Of a stretch of DNA of 64,000 nucleotides, positions 33,438-42,824 are shown piece by piece. The stretch covers positions 1 through 64,000 of the forward strand of contig JAUICH010000016.1 of NCBI GenBank assembly GCA_030427505.1, given 5' to 3'. A program made the translations under genes and the position numbers. This DNA is from Verrucomicrobiia bacterium. Its GTDB lineage: Bacteria; Verrucomicrobiota; Verrucomicrobiia; Verrucomicrobiales; DEV007. The stretch's first letter is position 1. Every line of letters starts with the position of its first letter. The notes under the pieces are model-generated. The model worked only from the letters and a program-made list of their open reading frames with translations. It was not told where the DNA came from and did not search any database.

Positions 33438-33453
33438 GCAACGAAATCGTCAC
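33438..33453 (-). promoter_or_regulatory. Pho-box-like element upstream of phoB
   Basis: On the minus strand GTGACGATTTCGTTGC, identical to the pstS element except for one base. It indicates autoregulation of phoBR and could also serve the divergent lipid-kinase gene at 33656. Confidence 0.75.
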
Positions 33454-33655
33454 CCCCTCCGGACCACGGCTCAATATTCGTCCGCCGGTGGAATTCTGGA
33501 CGAAAAAAAGTGTAAAGAATTGTAAAGCGCGGCCGGCCGGGAAAAGACGAGCGAAACCAATACCCCGGAATAAAGTGGAGAAGTGTCTCAGTAGCTGGGT
33601 CAAATTCGCTGGAAAAGCCCTGAACCGGAGATTATGAAGACAAGGTCTTGAAGCT

Positions 33656-34606
33656 GTGGAAGTACGTCCCCGACCGAAGAAAGTCCATGTGATCATCAAC
33701 CCCGCGACGGCCCGCCGGGTGGCCTTGCTGTCGCTGTTGAACGATCACTTTCGGCCGAAAGGCATCCAGTGGGATGTCTCGGTCACGCACGGGGAGGGGG
33801 ATGGCGTAGAGCTGGCGCAGCGGGCGCGGGAGGAAGGCGCGGATGTCGTGGGCGTCTTCGGGGGAGACGGTTCCGTCATGGAGGTGGCTACCGGTCTGGT
33901 GCACACGGACACGCCACTGCTGATTCTCCCCGGTGGCACGGGAAACGTGGTGGCCATCGAGTTGCAGATGCGAAACGAACTGACGCCGATCGCGCGGGAC
34001 ATCGCCCGGGCGTGCAACCGCGTTTGTGGGGATACCTTCCGCGTGCGGAAGGTGGACGTGGGCAAGATTGCGGAACACTACTTTCTGCTGCGGGCCGGCT
34101 GTGGAATCGAAACCCAGGTCGTCCAAGACGCCACGCGGCAGCTCAAACAACAGTTTGGCAAGTGGGCCTATATGTTCGCCGCTATCCGGCATGTGCAGGA
34201 GCAGCCATCCGCCGACTACGAACTGACCCTGGACGACCGGGATGTTATTCGCGACCGGGGCGTGGCCTGCGTGGTGGCCAATACGGGGGCCGTGGGATTG
34301 GGTACCCTCAGTCTGTCGCCTTCCGTGGACATTGACGACGGGAAGCTGGACGTATTTTTCCTGCGGAAAGCGAATCTGGAAGGGCTGCTTTCCGTGGGCG
34401 CCAAGATGATTGGGCTGGATCGCGACCTGCCGGAAAAAATGGAGCCCTCCGCCTTGAGCGCGACAAAGCTTATCGGTCATTGGCAGGTCAAGAAGATCAA
34501 GATCTCGACCGATCCGGTGCTGGACATTCAGATTGATGGCGACGTCCTCAGCAAGACTCCGCAAACGATTGAAGTGGAGGCCCAGGCGCTGGGCGTGGTG
34601 GTCTGA
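33656..34606 (+). CDS. Diacylglycerol kinase/YegS-family lipid kinase
   Basis: 316 residues, GTG start at 33656. N-terminal HVIINPATARRVALLSLLND is the family opening; nucleotide-binding motifs VFGGDGSVMEVATGL and ILPGGTGNVVAIELQMRNEL follow, then a beta-sandwich C-terminus (KIKISTDPVLDIQIDGDVLS). Such kinases phosphorylate diacylglycerol or related lipids. Divergent from phoB with a shared 290-bp region containing a Pho-box-like element. Together with the PlcP and glycosyltransferase genes this suggests control of the diacylglycerol pool during phosphate stress, though the substrate is not fixed by sequence. Confidence 0.85.
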   Translation: MEVRPRPKKVHVIINPATARRVALLSLLNDHFRPKGIQWDVSVTHGEGDGVELAQRAREEGADVVGVFGGDGSVMEVATGLVHTDTPLLILPGGTGNVVAIELQMRNELTPIARDIARACNRVCGDTFRVRKVDVGKIAEHYFLLRAGCGIETQVVQDATRQLKQQFGKWAYMFAAIRHVQEQPSADYELTLDDRDVIRDRGVACVVANTGAVGLGTLSLSPSVDIDDGKLDVFFLRKANLEGLLSVGAKMIGLDRDLPEKMEPSALSATKLIGHWQVKKIKISTDPVLDIQIDGDVLSKTPQTIEVEAQALGVVV

Positions 34607-34873
34607 GGAGAATGCCCTTTGAGAGTGTGGGGAATCCACGTTTTCTCCAGAAATCTTAAACGCCGGAAACAGGCGCGCGGTCCAATCTCGTCGGCGGTCA
34701 CCCCCTTTACCCCCCCATGGGGTGCTCCGCGGATTTTTCTGACTTTGCTTTCGATCTCCTGCTTTCCTAGGATGCATTCCGGTGATGCGACGATCCGGCC
34801 GGTTTCCGAGGATCGCTCGCGAGGCAGAGACAGACTGGATCCTCAAAAAACTCCCCGCAGGTAAGTAAACTCC

Positions 34874-37800
34874 ATGAAGAAATACCCCCTTCGTCAGGGA
34901 CTGTTGGCCTGGCTTTCCGTCTTGTTGGCCGCCCCCATGCTGGTCCGGGCGCAGAACGAAGCCGTGACCCCGAATGAAAGGATCGACCTGATGGCCGATC
35001 CGGAATTCGCGGACTTCACTCCTTATTTGAACCGGCCCCGGTCCGTGACCATGGATCCGAAAGAAGTCTGGTCCATTCAGGACGGGCTGCTCCACGTCAG
35101 CGGGAAAGGCTGGGGCTACCTGCGGACCAACCAACGCTACCGGGACTACCACCTGGTGCTGGAATTCAAGTGGGGGGAGCACACCTACGCCAGCCGGGCG
35201 GACCGGGCGCGGGATTGCGGGCTGCTGGTCCATGGTTACGGAGAGGACGGCGCCTACGCGGATACGTGGATGAACTCCATCGAAGCCCAATTGATCGAAG
35301 GCGGCTCTGGCGACATCCTGGTGCTGGCTTACCGGGGTAAAGACGGTCTCAAAGCGCCAACCTCCCTGACCTGTGAGGTCACCCCGGACCGGGATGGAGA
35401 GCCGGTGTGGACCCCGGGAGGGAAGACGCTCACCTTTCCGGAAGCGGAGAAGCAGAATCAACGGATCAATTGGCGGGACCGGGATCCGGACTGGACCGAC
35501 GTGAAAGGCTACCGCGGCGCGAAAGACATCGAAAACCCCGTGGGCGACTGGAACCGCATGGAAGTGGTCTGTAAGGGCGGTCACGTTCAGATTTTCCTGA
35601 ACGGAGAGCTGGTGAACGAAGGCGCCAAGGCGAACCCGGACGAAGGATTCATCTGCCTGCAAAGCGAAGCCGCGGAGTGCTGGATTCGCCGGTATGAACT
35701 ATGGCCGCTGGGAGGATTCACCGAAACCTGGGACCCGGAGAAAGCTTCCACCGACACTGGCTACAGCCCCACGGGGGACAGCCTCCTGCCACGCCGCCTG
35801 CCGTGGAGCCCGGAGGAATCGCTGGCGGCCTGGGAGATCGATGGGGACTACGAACTGCAACTCGTCGCCACGGAGCCGCTGGTGTGCGATCCGGTGGACG
35901 TGGTGTGGGACGAACAGGGGCGGATGTTCGTGGCGGAGATGCGGGACTATCCGTTGCCGCCCGAATCGGGATCGTTTCTCTCGCGCATTCGCCTGTTGTC
36001 CGACCAGGATGGAGACGGCCGGATGGATCAAGCCGTGACCTGGGCGGATGAGCTGGATCACGTCCAGGGCCTTCTGCCCATGAATGGCGGTCTGCTGGCC
36101 ACCACGCGGACGGCGGTGCTCTTCCTGAAAGACACGGATGGCGACAATGTGGCCGATGAGCGGCGGGTGATTTTCGGAAGCAACGAACCCCGGCACAGCC
36201 AGCTGCAGATTTCCTGCGCGCGGTGGGGCCTGGACAACGCCATCTATCTAAACAACGGCCTGGACGGGAAGGAAGTGTATCCCGGCGGAGAGGAGAGCGG
36301 CAAGCTCGACATTACGAAAACGAACCTGCGCTACGATCCGCGCGCGGATCTTATTACGCGGGTTAGCGGGGTGGGGCAGTTTGGCGCGACCCAGGACGAC
36401 TGGGGCCACCGGTTTTTCTGCAGCAACCGGAATCCCACGATGTTCGCCGTGATGCCGCTGGAGGCGGTGACCCGCAATCCCCACGCGGGGCTCACCACGG
36501 GCCACGAAGACATCGCGCCGGAAGGCGGAAATGCCAAGGTGTATCCTCTTCAGCTAAGTCATACCACGGCGGACGCGCATGCCGGAACCCACACGGCGGC
36601 CTGCGGGCTGGGCGTTTATCGCGGCGCGCTGATGCCAGATCTGAAAGGCAACGTCTTTGTTTGCGAGCCGACCGGCCAACTGGTCACGCGTTCCAAACTT
36701 TCGCCCGATGGGGCCAGCCTGAAAGCGGAGCGGGTGGGGGACCACCGCGACTTCCTGGCTTCTCACGATGAATGGAGCCGGCCGGTGAACGTGCGCAACG
36801 GACCGGATGGAGCGCTCTACATCTGCGACATGTACCGGCGTTTCATCGACCACGCGCGCTTCTTTCCCGAGGAATTTTCGCAAAGCAACTACATGCGGGC
36901 CGGTTTCGACCAAGGCCGGATTTACCGGCTGGCGCCGAAGGGGTACAAAGCCCCGCCAGCGCGCGTCCTTCCCGCTGCCAGCAAAGAGTTGGTGGCCCTG
37001 CTGGAAAGTAGCGACAACTGGCCGCGGCTCACGGCGCAACGTCTCTTGGTCGACCGGCAGGCGAAGGAAGTCGCGCCTCAACTGGAAGCCATGTTGAAGG
37101 ATGCAACGTCTGCTCAGACACGGGTCCATGCGCAGTGGACTCTGGATGGCCTGGGCTTGGCCACGGTGGAGCATGTGCTGACTGGTCTAAAGGATGCCGA
37201 ACCTGGCGTGGTGGAAAGCGCTATCGTTCTGGCGGAACGAAAATTTCCGGATCGCGCGGAAGTTGAGAAAGCCTATCTTGAATTGACCCGGCACGACAGC
37301 CGCCGCGTGCGTTTCCTGGCCGCCATAGAGCTGGCGGATGACGAAAGCGAGGCCGCGACCGAAGCCCTGACTGCCGTACTGGGCGACGACCCGGGCGATG
37401 AGTGGATTCGCAAAGGGGTACTGAGCGCTTCGGAGAAACGCGCCGGCACCATCCTGGCGGCCTTGTTAGAACAGGATGACTTTCGGGCGCATCCCGGAGA
37501 TGGACGGGCCGACCTGGTGCGGGAGTTTGCCTCCGCCGCGGCGGCGCGGGCGGACGAGGGAGAGATGAGCGCTCTAGCCTTCGTGACGGTCACGAAGGAA
37601 GAGGGCTCCGGAGCCTGGTGGCAGTTCGCGGTCATGACAGGCTTTTCGGATGGTTTCCGCCAGAGCAGCTTCAAGAGCCTGGCGAACTTTCTAAGCAAGC
37701 CCCCGGCGGGAGCCGCTCCTCAAGTTCTGGGTCTGAAAGCCATTATTGCCGAAGCGGAAACTCTGGCCACGGACGATTCCAAACCCCTGGCGGATCGCCT

Positions 37801-38620
37801 GGCGGCGTTGCCTCTGGTGCGGCAGCAGGGGCTGGAGCGGACCTTGCCGATTGTCGAAAAGCTGATCGATCAGAAACAACCGGTGGAAATTCAGGAAGCC
37901 GCCTGCCAGGCCTTGGCGCGGTTTGACCGGAACCAGGTGGCGGACTTCTTTTTCGAGCATTGGAAGACCTTGCCACCCACGCCGCGCCGCGAAGCCCTGG
38001 CTCTGATCAGCGCGAATCAGACCACGGCCCTGCGGCTGATGCAGAAGATGAAAGCCGGGGAGATCAACCCCGCGCTGATGGACCCCATGAGCCGGTGGCG
38101 TTATGCGCGGAGTAATGACGAAGAAGTGAAAGCGCTGGCCCTGGAACTCTTTGGCCAAGCGTCCAGCGACCGGGCGGAAGTGATCCAGGACTACCATGAG
38201 GCGCTGAAGCTGGAGGGCAGCGCGGCGCGGGGACGGGAAGTATTCACCAAGGCGGCCTGCATTACCTGTCACAAGGTGGGCGACTTGGGCGTGTCGGTGG
38301 GGCCGGACATCACGGATGTGCGGATCAAACCAGCGGAAGCGCTGTTAACGGATATCCTGGACCCAAACCGGGCCGTGGAGGAGCGCTGGGTTTCTTACAT
38401 GATCGAAACGAGTGAGGGGAACACCGTGGTGGGCCTGGTTACTGGGGAAACAGCGGACACCGTGGTGGTGACAAGTCCCGGCGGAGCGGTGGTCACGGTG
38501 CCCCGCAATCAAGTCAGCAAGATGGAAGCGAGTGGCTACTCGCTGATGCCCGTGGGCATGGAGGCCGCCATTACCAAGCAGGACATGGCGGACCTGATCG
38601 CGTTTTTGAAGAAGGGATAA
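34874..38620 (+). CDS. DUF1080 + PVC-type membrane-bound dehydrogenase + cytochrome c protein
   Basis: 1,248 residues. Signal peptide (about 1-26), a DUF1080/3-keto-disaccharide-hydrolase-like jelly roll (about 45-280: WSIQDGLLHVSGKGWGYLRT, YHLVLEFKWGEHTYASRADR, WNRMEVVCKGGHVQIFLNGE), the PVC dehydrogenase propeller (about 315-690: VVWDEQGRMFVAEMRDYPLP, DTDGDNVADERRVIFGSNEP, WSRPVNVRNGPDGALYICDM), HEAT repeats (about 700-1090), and a C-terminal haem domain with CITCHKVGDLGVSVGPDITD near 1129. It resembles the ThuA protein at the start of the window but carries a different N-terminal module. Likely a periplasmic, carbohydrate-linked oxidoreductase; it starts a probable operon with the sulfatase. 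Confidence 0.88.
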   Translation: MKKYPLRQGLLAWLSVLLAAPMLVRAQNEAVTPNERIDLMADPEFADFTPYLNRPRSVTMDPKEVWSIQDGLLHVSGKGWGYLRTNQRYRDYHLVLEFKWGEHTYASRADRARDCGLLVHGYGEDGAYADTWMNSIEAQLIEGGSGDILVLAYRGKDGLKAPTSLTCEVTPDRDGEPVWTPGGKTLTFPEAEKQNQRINWRDRDPDWTDVKGYRGAKDIENPVGDWNRMEVVCKGGHVQIFLNGELVNEGAKANPDEGFICLQSEAAECWIRRYELWPLGGFTETWDPEKASTDTGYSPTGDSLLPRRLPWSPEESLAAWEIDGDYELQLVATEPLVCDPVDVVWDEQGRMFVAEMRDYPLPPESGSFLSRIRLLSDQDGDGRMDQAVTWADELDHVQGLLPMNGGLLATTRTAVLFLKDTDGDNVADERRVIFGSNEPRHSQLQISCARWGLDNAIYLNNGLDGKEVYPGGEESGKLDITKTNLRYDPRADLITRVSGVGQFGATQDDWGHRFFCSNRNPTMFAVMPLEAVTRNPHAGLTTGHEDIAPEGGNAKVYPLQLSHTTADAHAGTHTAACGLGVYRGALMPDLKGNVFVCEPTGQLVTRSKLSPDGASLKAERVGDHRDFLASHDEWSRPVNVRNGPDGALYICDMYRRFIDHARFFPEEFSQSNYMRAGFDQGRIYRLAPKGYKAPPARVLPAASKELVALLESSDNWPRLTAQRLLVDRQAKEVAPQLEAMLKDATSAQTRVHAQWTLDGLGLATVEHVLTGLKDAEPGVVESAIVLAERKFPDRAEVEKAYLELTRHDSRRVRFLAAIELADDESEAATEALTAVLGDDPGDEWIRKGVLSASEKRAGTILAALLEQDDFRAHPGDGRADLVREFASAAAARADEGEMSALAFVTVTKEEGSGAWWQFAVMTGFSDGFRQSSFKSLANFLSKPPAGAAPQVLGLKAIIAEAETLATDDSKPLADRLAALPLVRQQGLERTLPIVEKLIDQKQPVEIQEAACQALARFDRNQVADFFFEHWKTLPPTPRREALALISANQTTALRLMQKMKAGEINPALMDPMSRWRYARSNDEEVKALALELFGQASSDRAEVIQDYHEALKLEGSAARGREVFTKAACITCHKVGDLGVSVGPDITDVRIKPAEALLTDILDPNRAVEERWVSYMIETSEGNTVVGLVTGETADTVVVTSPGGAVVTVPRNQVSKMEASGYSLMPVGMEAAITKQDMADLIAFLKKG

Positions 38621-38652
38621 ACGGCGCCAGCCATAGAGAGGATCTGATCGCA

Positions 38653-40101
38653 ATGAAGAAGTATGTTTGGATAAGGTGGTTGCTTCTGTTTCTAAGCCTG
38701 ACATTGCTGGGCGAAGCCGAAGCGCGGGAAGGGAGGCCTAACTTTATTGTTATTTTCTGCGACAACCTGGGCTATGGCGACATAGAGCCGTTCGGTTCCA
38801 CGGTGAACCGGACCCCGGCCCTGAACCGCATGGCGGCGGAGGGGACGAAGTTTACCCACTTTTACGTGACCTCCGGGGTGTGCACGCCCTCGCGCTCCAG
38901 CATCATGACGGGCTGCTATTCCCAGCGTGTTCAGATGCACTACAATCCCCGGGACGTACATGTGCTGCGCCCCATCTCTCCCTATGGGCTGCATCCGGAC
39001 GAGGTCACGGTGGCGGAGGTGCTGAAGGAACAGGGCTATGCCACGACCATCATTGGAAAGTGGCACCTCGGGGATCAGCCGGAGTTCTTGCCGACCCGTC
39101 AGGGCTTCGATTCGTTTTTCGGCATTCCCTACAGCGACGACATGACCGAACGCGACTGGAACGACGGCACCCACTGGCCACCGCTCCCACTGATGGAGGA
39201 CGAGAAGGTCGTGGAAGCTCCGGCGGACCGGGACACCCTGACGAAGCGCTACACGGAAAGGGCGCTGCACTACATTGAAGAAAACCGGGACCGGCCCTTC
39301 TTCATTTACTTCCCGCAGGCCATGCCGGGCAGCACGAAGGAACCCTTTTCCAGTGAAGCGTTTCGCGGAAAGAGCGCGAACGGTCCCTGGGGAGACTCCA
39401 TCGAGGAACTGGACTGGTCCACCGGGCAGATCCTGGACAAGCTGGTGGAACTGGGCATCGACAAAGACACGCTCGTCATCTGGACCTCTGACAATGGCGC
39501 ACCCATCAGCCCGAAGCCGGACGATCCGAGCCGGGGTTCCAACCTGCCGCTGTTCGGCCGGGGCTACACCACGGCGGAGGGTGCCTTCCGCGTGCCCACT
39601 ATTGCCTGGTGGCCAGGCCGGGTGCCCGCGGGCGAGACGTGTGAGCAACTGGCCACGACCATGGACCTGCTGCCGACCTTTGCCCGCCTCGCGGGGGGCG
39701 AGCCGCCCAGTGACCGGATCATCGACGGTCACGACATTCTGCCCCTGCTCGCGGGAGAAGCGGGCGAGCAAACGCCCTATGAGGCTTTCTTCTACTACTA
39801 TCAGGATCAGTTGCAGGCGGTGCGCTCCGGTCCGTGGAAGCTCTTTTTGCCTTTGGAAGAACCGCTTCGGCATCCCCACCACCGGGGGAAGGGGCCTTCA
39901 CCGGTCCTGTTGTTCAACGTGGAAGAAGACCTCGCCTCCGAGCACAACGTGGCGGCGGAACACCCGGACATTGTCGCGCGGCTGACCGCCCTGGCGGAAA
40001 AAGCGCGGGCGGATCTGGGCGACAAAGGAAAGCCCGGCTCGGGGCAGCGCGTCATCGGTCACAAGGAGAATCCGGTCCCGCAGGTTTTGAGCGCTAACTG
40101 A
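38653..40101 (+). CDS. Secreted sulfatase (type I, formylglycine-dependent)
   Basis: 482 residues with a signal peptide (IRWLLLFLSLTLLGEAEARE). The metal site begins with NFIVIFCDNLGYGDIEPFGS; the catalytic motif is CTPSRSSIMTG with Cys77 to be converted to formylglycine, and GKWHLG and WTSDNGAPISPKPDD complete the active site. It removes sulfate esters, most likely from algal or animal glycans, as PVC sulfatases do. The substrate is not predictable. 32 bp after the DUF1080/haem gene, so probably co-transcribed; the maturase that makes formylglycine is not in the window. Confidence 0.93.
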   Translation: MKKYVWIRWLLLFLSLTLLGEAEAREGRPNFIVIFCDNLGYGDIEPFGSTVNRTPALNRMAAEGTKFTHFYVTSGVCTPSRSSIMTGCYSQRVQMHYNPRDVHVLRPISPYGLHPDEVTVAEVLKEQGYATTIIGKWHLGDQPEFLPTRQGFDSFFGIPYSDDMTERDWNDGTHWPPLPLMEDEKVVEAPADRDTLTKRYTERALHYIEENRDRPFFIYFPQAMPGSTKEPFSSEAFRGKSANGPWGDSIEELDWSTGQILDKLVELGIDKDTLVIWTSDNGAPISPKPDDPSRGSNLPLFGRGYTTAEGAFRVPTIAWWPGRVPAGETCEQLATTMDLLPTFARLAGGEPPSDRIIDGHDILPLLAGEAGEQTPYEAFFYYYQDQLQAVRSGPWKLFLPLEEPLRHPHHRGKGPSPVLLFNVEEDLASEHNVAAEHPDIVARLTALAEKARADLGDKGKPGSGQRVIGHKENPVPQVLSAN

Positions 40102-40241
40102 CGAAGGCCGGTTCGCGGCAGTACGCCGAGGGGTCCAGGGAGTCAGGCGGCTCCGATTCGGGCTGGACGCGGCCCGTTTCCTGAGAAATGTATGCTCCAT
40201 GCCGGCAGACACGCCCGGTGACAAATTCAGCAGCTATTTCC

Positions 40242-40763
40242 ATGTTTTCGGCCAAGTCACTCAGCGAAGAACAGGTCAACACCATCCGGCAGTGGGCCGA
40301 AGAAGGCGCCACCATGGGCATGATTCAGCGGAACCTGGACGAGGAAATGGGCATTCGCCTGACCTTCATGGATACGCGGTTCCTGATCGGCGATCTCGGC
40401 ATCGCCCTGAAGGACGAGCAGAAGGAAGAAAAACCGAAACCTGCTCCGGTTGACGAGGATGGCGTGATCGATGTGGAATCTGAACCGGCGGACGAGTCTT
40501 TGGAACCCGGCGGCGAAGAAGCGATCCCGGCGCCAGCGGCCACGGGAAAAGTCACGGTGACGCTCGATGAGATTCAGCGGCCCGGAATGATCGCGGGCGG
40601 TTCGGTCACGTTTGGAGATGGCGAAACGGCGGAATGGTACCTCGACCAATTGGGCCGCCTGGGCCTGAATCCCGCCAAGCCCGGGTATCGGCCCAAAGAG
40701 TCCGATGTCATGGCATTTCAGCGAGAGCTCGAACGAGTCATTAAGCAGAAGCGTCTATTTTAG
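40242..40763 (+). CDS. Conserved hypothetical protein, small cytoplasmic
   Basis: 173 residues from the ATG at 40242; 18 upstream codons in frame are not protein-like. Two parts: an N-terminal helical unit (LSEEQVNTIRQWAEEGATMG, MIQRNLDEEMGIRLTFMDTR, FLIGDLGIALKD), possibly HTH-like, and a C-terminal unit (VTLDEIQRPGMIAGGSVTFG, AEWYLDQLGRLGLNPAKPGY, FQRELERVIKQKRLF), joined by an acidic Pro/Glu linker (about 65-110). I believe this protein type recurs in Verrucomicrobiota, but no function is known to me. Confidence 0.75.
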   Translation: MFSAKSLSEEQVNTIRQWAEEGATMGMIQRNLDEEMGIRLTFMDTRFLIGDLGIALKDEQKEEKPKPAPVDEDGVIDVESEPADESLEPGGEEAIPAPAATGKVTVTLDEIQRPGMIAGGSVTFGDGETAEWYLDQLGRLGLNPAKPGYRPKESDVMAFQRELERVIKQKRLF

Positions 40764-40904
40764 AGAGGCGCGGGCCCGGCCATTGTGACGGGACCCGGTC
40801 TCCAAATTAGTCCTCCTCAGGCCCGAGGCATTGTGTATCATGCCCAGGTCCACTTCTTGAGAACTTAACCACAGATCCCCAACTCAAACCCTCACCAAAG
40901 CATC

Positions 40905-41936
40905 ATGGGATATAAAGTAGGCGTAATCGGATACGGCTGGGCCGCGACGGCTCACATTGGAGCGATTAACGGAACCACCCAGGGAGCAGTGTCGGCGGTG
41001 TATTCTTCCCGCCCACTGGACGGCGCCGCGCTGTCCGCCGAGCATGGCGGCACCATCCAGCCCTATCAGGACGTAAAGGCGATGCTCTCTGACTCCGGGG
41101 TGGATGTGGTGTCCATCACCAGCTACCCCAACCAGCACCGGGAACAGGCCGTGGCCGCCGCCGAAGCCGGGAAGCACCTCATCATCGAAAAACCGCTGGC
41201 CCTGACTTGGGAAGACTGCAAAGCCATCCATGAAGCGGTGAAGGCGAACGGCGTGAAGGCCTGTGTCTGTTTTGAACTCCGCTTCATCAGCCAGTTTTTG
41301 ACGACGAAGTCCCTGCTCGACCAGGGCATGATCGGCGACGTGCATTACGGAGAGATCGACTACTACCACGGCATCGGGCCCTGGTATGGCCAGTACCGCT
41401 GGAACACCACGCGGGAAAACGGTGGCACCAGCCTGCTGTCCGCCGGCTGTCACGCGCTGGATGCGCTGCTGCTCTGCATGGGGTCTGACGTGGAAGAGGT
41501 CACGAGTTATTCCACCACTTCGAAGCACGAGATCTTTCAGAAGTACGAGTACCCCACGACGACGACGTCCATCCTGAAGTTTGCCGGTGGCAAGGTGGGT
41601 AAGGTGGCGTCCGTGATCGACTGCCTGCAGCCTTACTACTTCCACACCCACCTGGTGGGGAGTGAAGGCAGCCTCCTGGACAACAAGATCTACTCCACCA
41701 AGTTCGCGTTGCGGGACAAGAAATGGGCGGAGTTACCCATGGCCATGGCGGATTCCGGAGACGTGGCGGATCACCCGTATCAGGCGCAGTTCCAGGCATT
41801 CTTCGATGCGGTGGATGAAGGCAAGAACATGCCCCTGACCAGCCTGGATGAGGCCATCCAGAGCTTCAAGGTGCTCTTCGCCTGCGACAAATCCGCCGCC
41901 GAAGGCCGGCCGGTGAAGCTGTCGGAACTCGACTAG
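40905..41936 (+). CDS. Gfo/Idh/MocA-family oxidoreductase
   Basis: 343 residues. N-terminal Rossmann fold with VGVIGYGWAATAHIGAI as the dinucleotide-binding loop, then VSITSYPNQHREQAVAAAEA and the conserved EKPLALTWEDC (catalytic-region Lys-Pro). The C-terminal domain (from about 125) includes GMIGDVHYGEIDYYHGIGPW and GGTSLLSAGCHALDALLLC with the His often used in catalysis. It should oxidise or reduce a sugar or sugar acid with NAD(P). 48 bp before a PIG-L deacetylase gene, so the pair likely acts on one carbohydrate. No signal peptide. Confidence 0.92.
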   Translation: MGYKVGVIGYGWAATAHIGAINGTTQGAVSAVYSSRPLDGAALSAEHGGTIQPYQDVKAMLSDSGVDVVSITSYPNQHREQAVAAAEAGKHLIIEKPLALTWEDCKAIHEAVKANGVKACVCFELRFISQFLTTKSLLDQGMIGDVHYGEIDYYHGIGPWYGQYRWNTTRENGGTSLLSAGCHALDALLLCMGSDVEEVTSYSTTSKHEIFQKYEYPTTTTSILKFAGGKVGKVASVIDCLQPYYFHTHLVGSEGSLLDNKIYSTKFALRDKKWAELPMAMADSGDVADHPYQAQFQAFFDAVDEGKNMPLTSLDEAIQSFKVLFACDKSAAEGRPVKLSELD

Positions 41937-41984
41937 TGCTCTGACCGCCCGAGCCCCGGTTGAACCCCCACCGACAACCCTGAC

Positions 41985-42782
41985 ATGGCCACCAAAACCG
42001 CCCTTGCTGTCGCCGCGCATCCGGACGACATCGAATTCGTCATGGCCGGCACCCTGCTGCTTCTCAAGGAGAAAGGGTACGAGATTCACTACATGAACGT
42101 CAGCAGTGGGAACTGCGGCAGCACGGAGATGGACTCCCAGCAGACCCGCATCGTCCGGGCCAAGGAAGGGCGTCAGGCCGCGAAGATCCTGGGCGCCACA
42201 TTTCATGGCAGCATCAGTGACGATCTAGAGATCGTCTATTCCGTGGATCTGCTGCGTAAGCTGGGTTCCGTGATCCGGGAGGTGGGGCCGGAGATCGTGC
42301 TGACCCACTCGCCCCAGGACTACATGGAAGATCACATGAATACCTCGCGTCTGGCGGTCACGGCGGCGTTTACCCGGGGCATGCCAAACTTTCCGGCCAA
42401 CCCGCCCCGTCAGTCTGTCCAGGGAGACGTGACCGTTTACCATGCGCTACCGCATGGTTTGAGGGATGGGTTGCGCCGCCGGGTAGCTCCGGGCGCCTGG
42501 GTGGATACCGCCACCGTGCATGAAACGAAGCGGGAAGCGCTGGCCGCGCATAAGAGCCAGAAAGAGTGGCTGGACAAGAGCCAGGGCATGGATTCCTACC
42601 TCGTCTCCATGGACGAGATGTCCGAAGAGGTGGGCCGCCAGTCCGGAAAGTTCAAGCACGCCGAAGGCTGGCGCCGGCACCTGCACCTGGGATTTTCCAC
42701 CAAAGAGGTGGACCCGATGAAGGAAGCCCTGGGTGACCTCTACCTCGTGAACGAAGCCTACGAGAAGGGCCTGGAGGAATAG
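41985..42782 (+). CDS. PIG-L/LmbE-family zinc deacetylase
   Basis: 265 residues. The zinc motif AAHPDDIEFVMAGTLLLLKE (HPDD) and the later HMNTSRLAV His give the PIG-L metal site; THSPQDYMEDHMNTS is typical. These enzymes remove acetyl groups from N-acetylglucosaminyl substrates. The partner Gfo/Idh/MocA gene immediately upstream suggests breakdown of an N-acetylated sugar. The substrate is unknown. Confidence 0.9.
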   Translation: MATKTALAVAAHPDDIEFVMAGTLLLLKEKGYEIHYMNVSSGNCGSTEMDSQQTRIVRAKEGRQAAKILGATFHGSISDDLEIVYSVDLLRKLGSVIREVGPEIVLTHSPQDYMEDHMNTSRLAVTAAFTRGMPNFPANPPRQSVQGDVTVYHALPHGLRDGLRRRVAPGAWVDTATVHETKREALAAHKSQKEWLDKSQGMDSYLVSMDEMSEEVGRQSGKFKHAEGWRRHLHLGFSTKEVDPMKEALGDLYLVNEAYEKGLEE

Positions 42783-42824
42783 CCCGCTTTCGGGACGGAG
42801 GATCTGTCCGCGGGGCGCCCGGTT

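Noticed and set aside
34619-34864. 81-codon frame before the DUF1080/haem gene
   Set aside because: Arg/Pro-rich with no hydrophobic core and no family; looks like untranslated leader.
33632-35662. 676-codon minus-strand frame across the lipid kinase and the start of the DUF1080 gene
   Set aside because: Runs antisense through two well-supported genes and the gap between them; composition is shadow-like.
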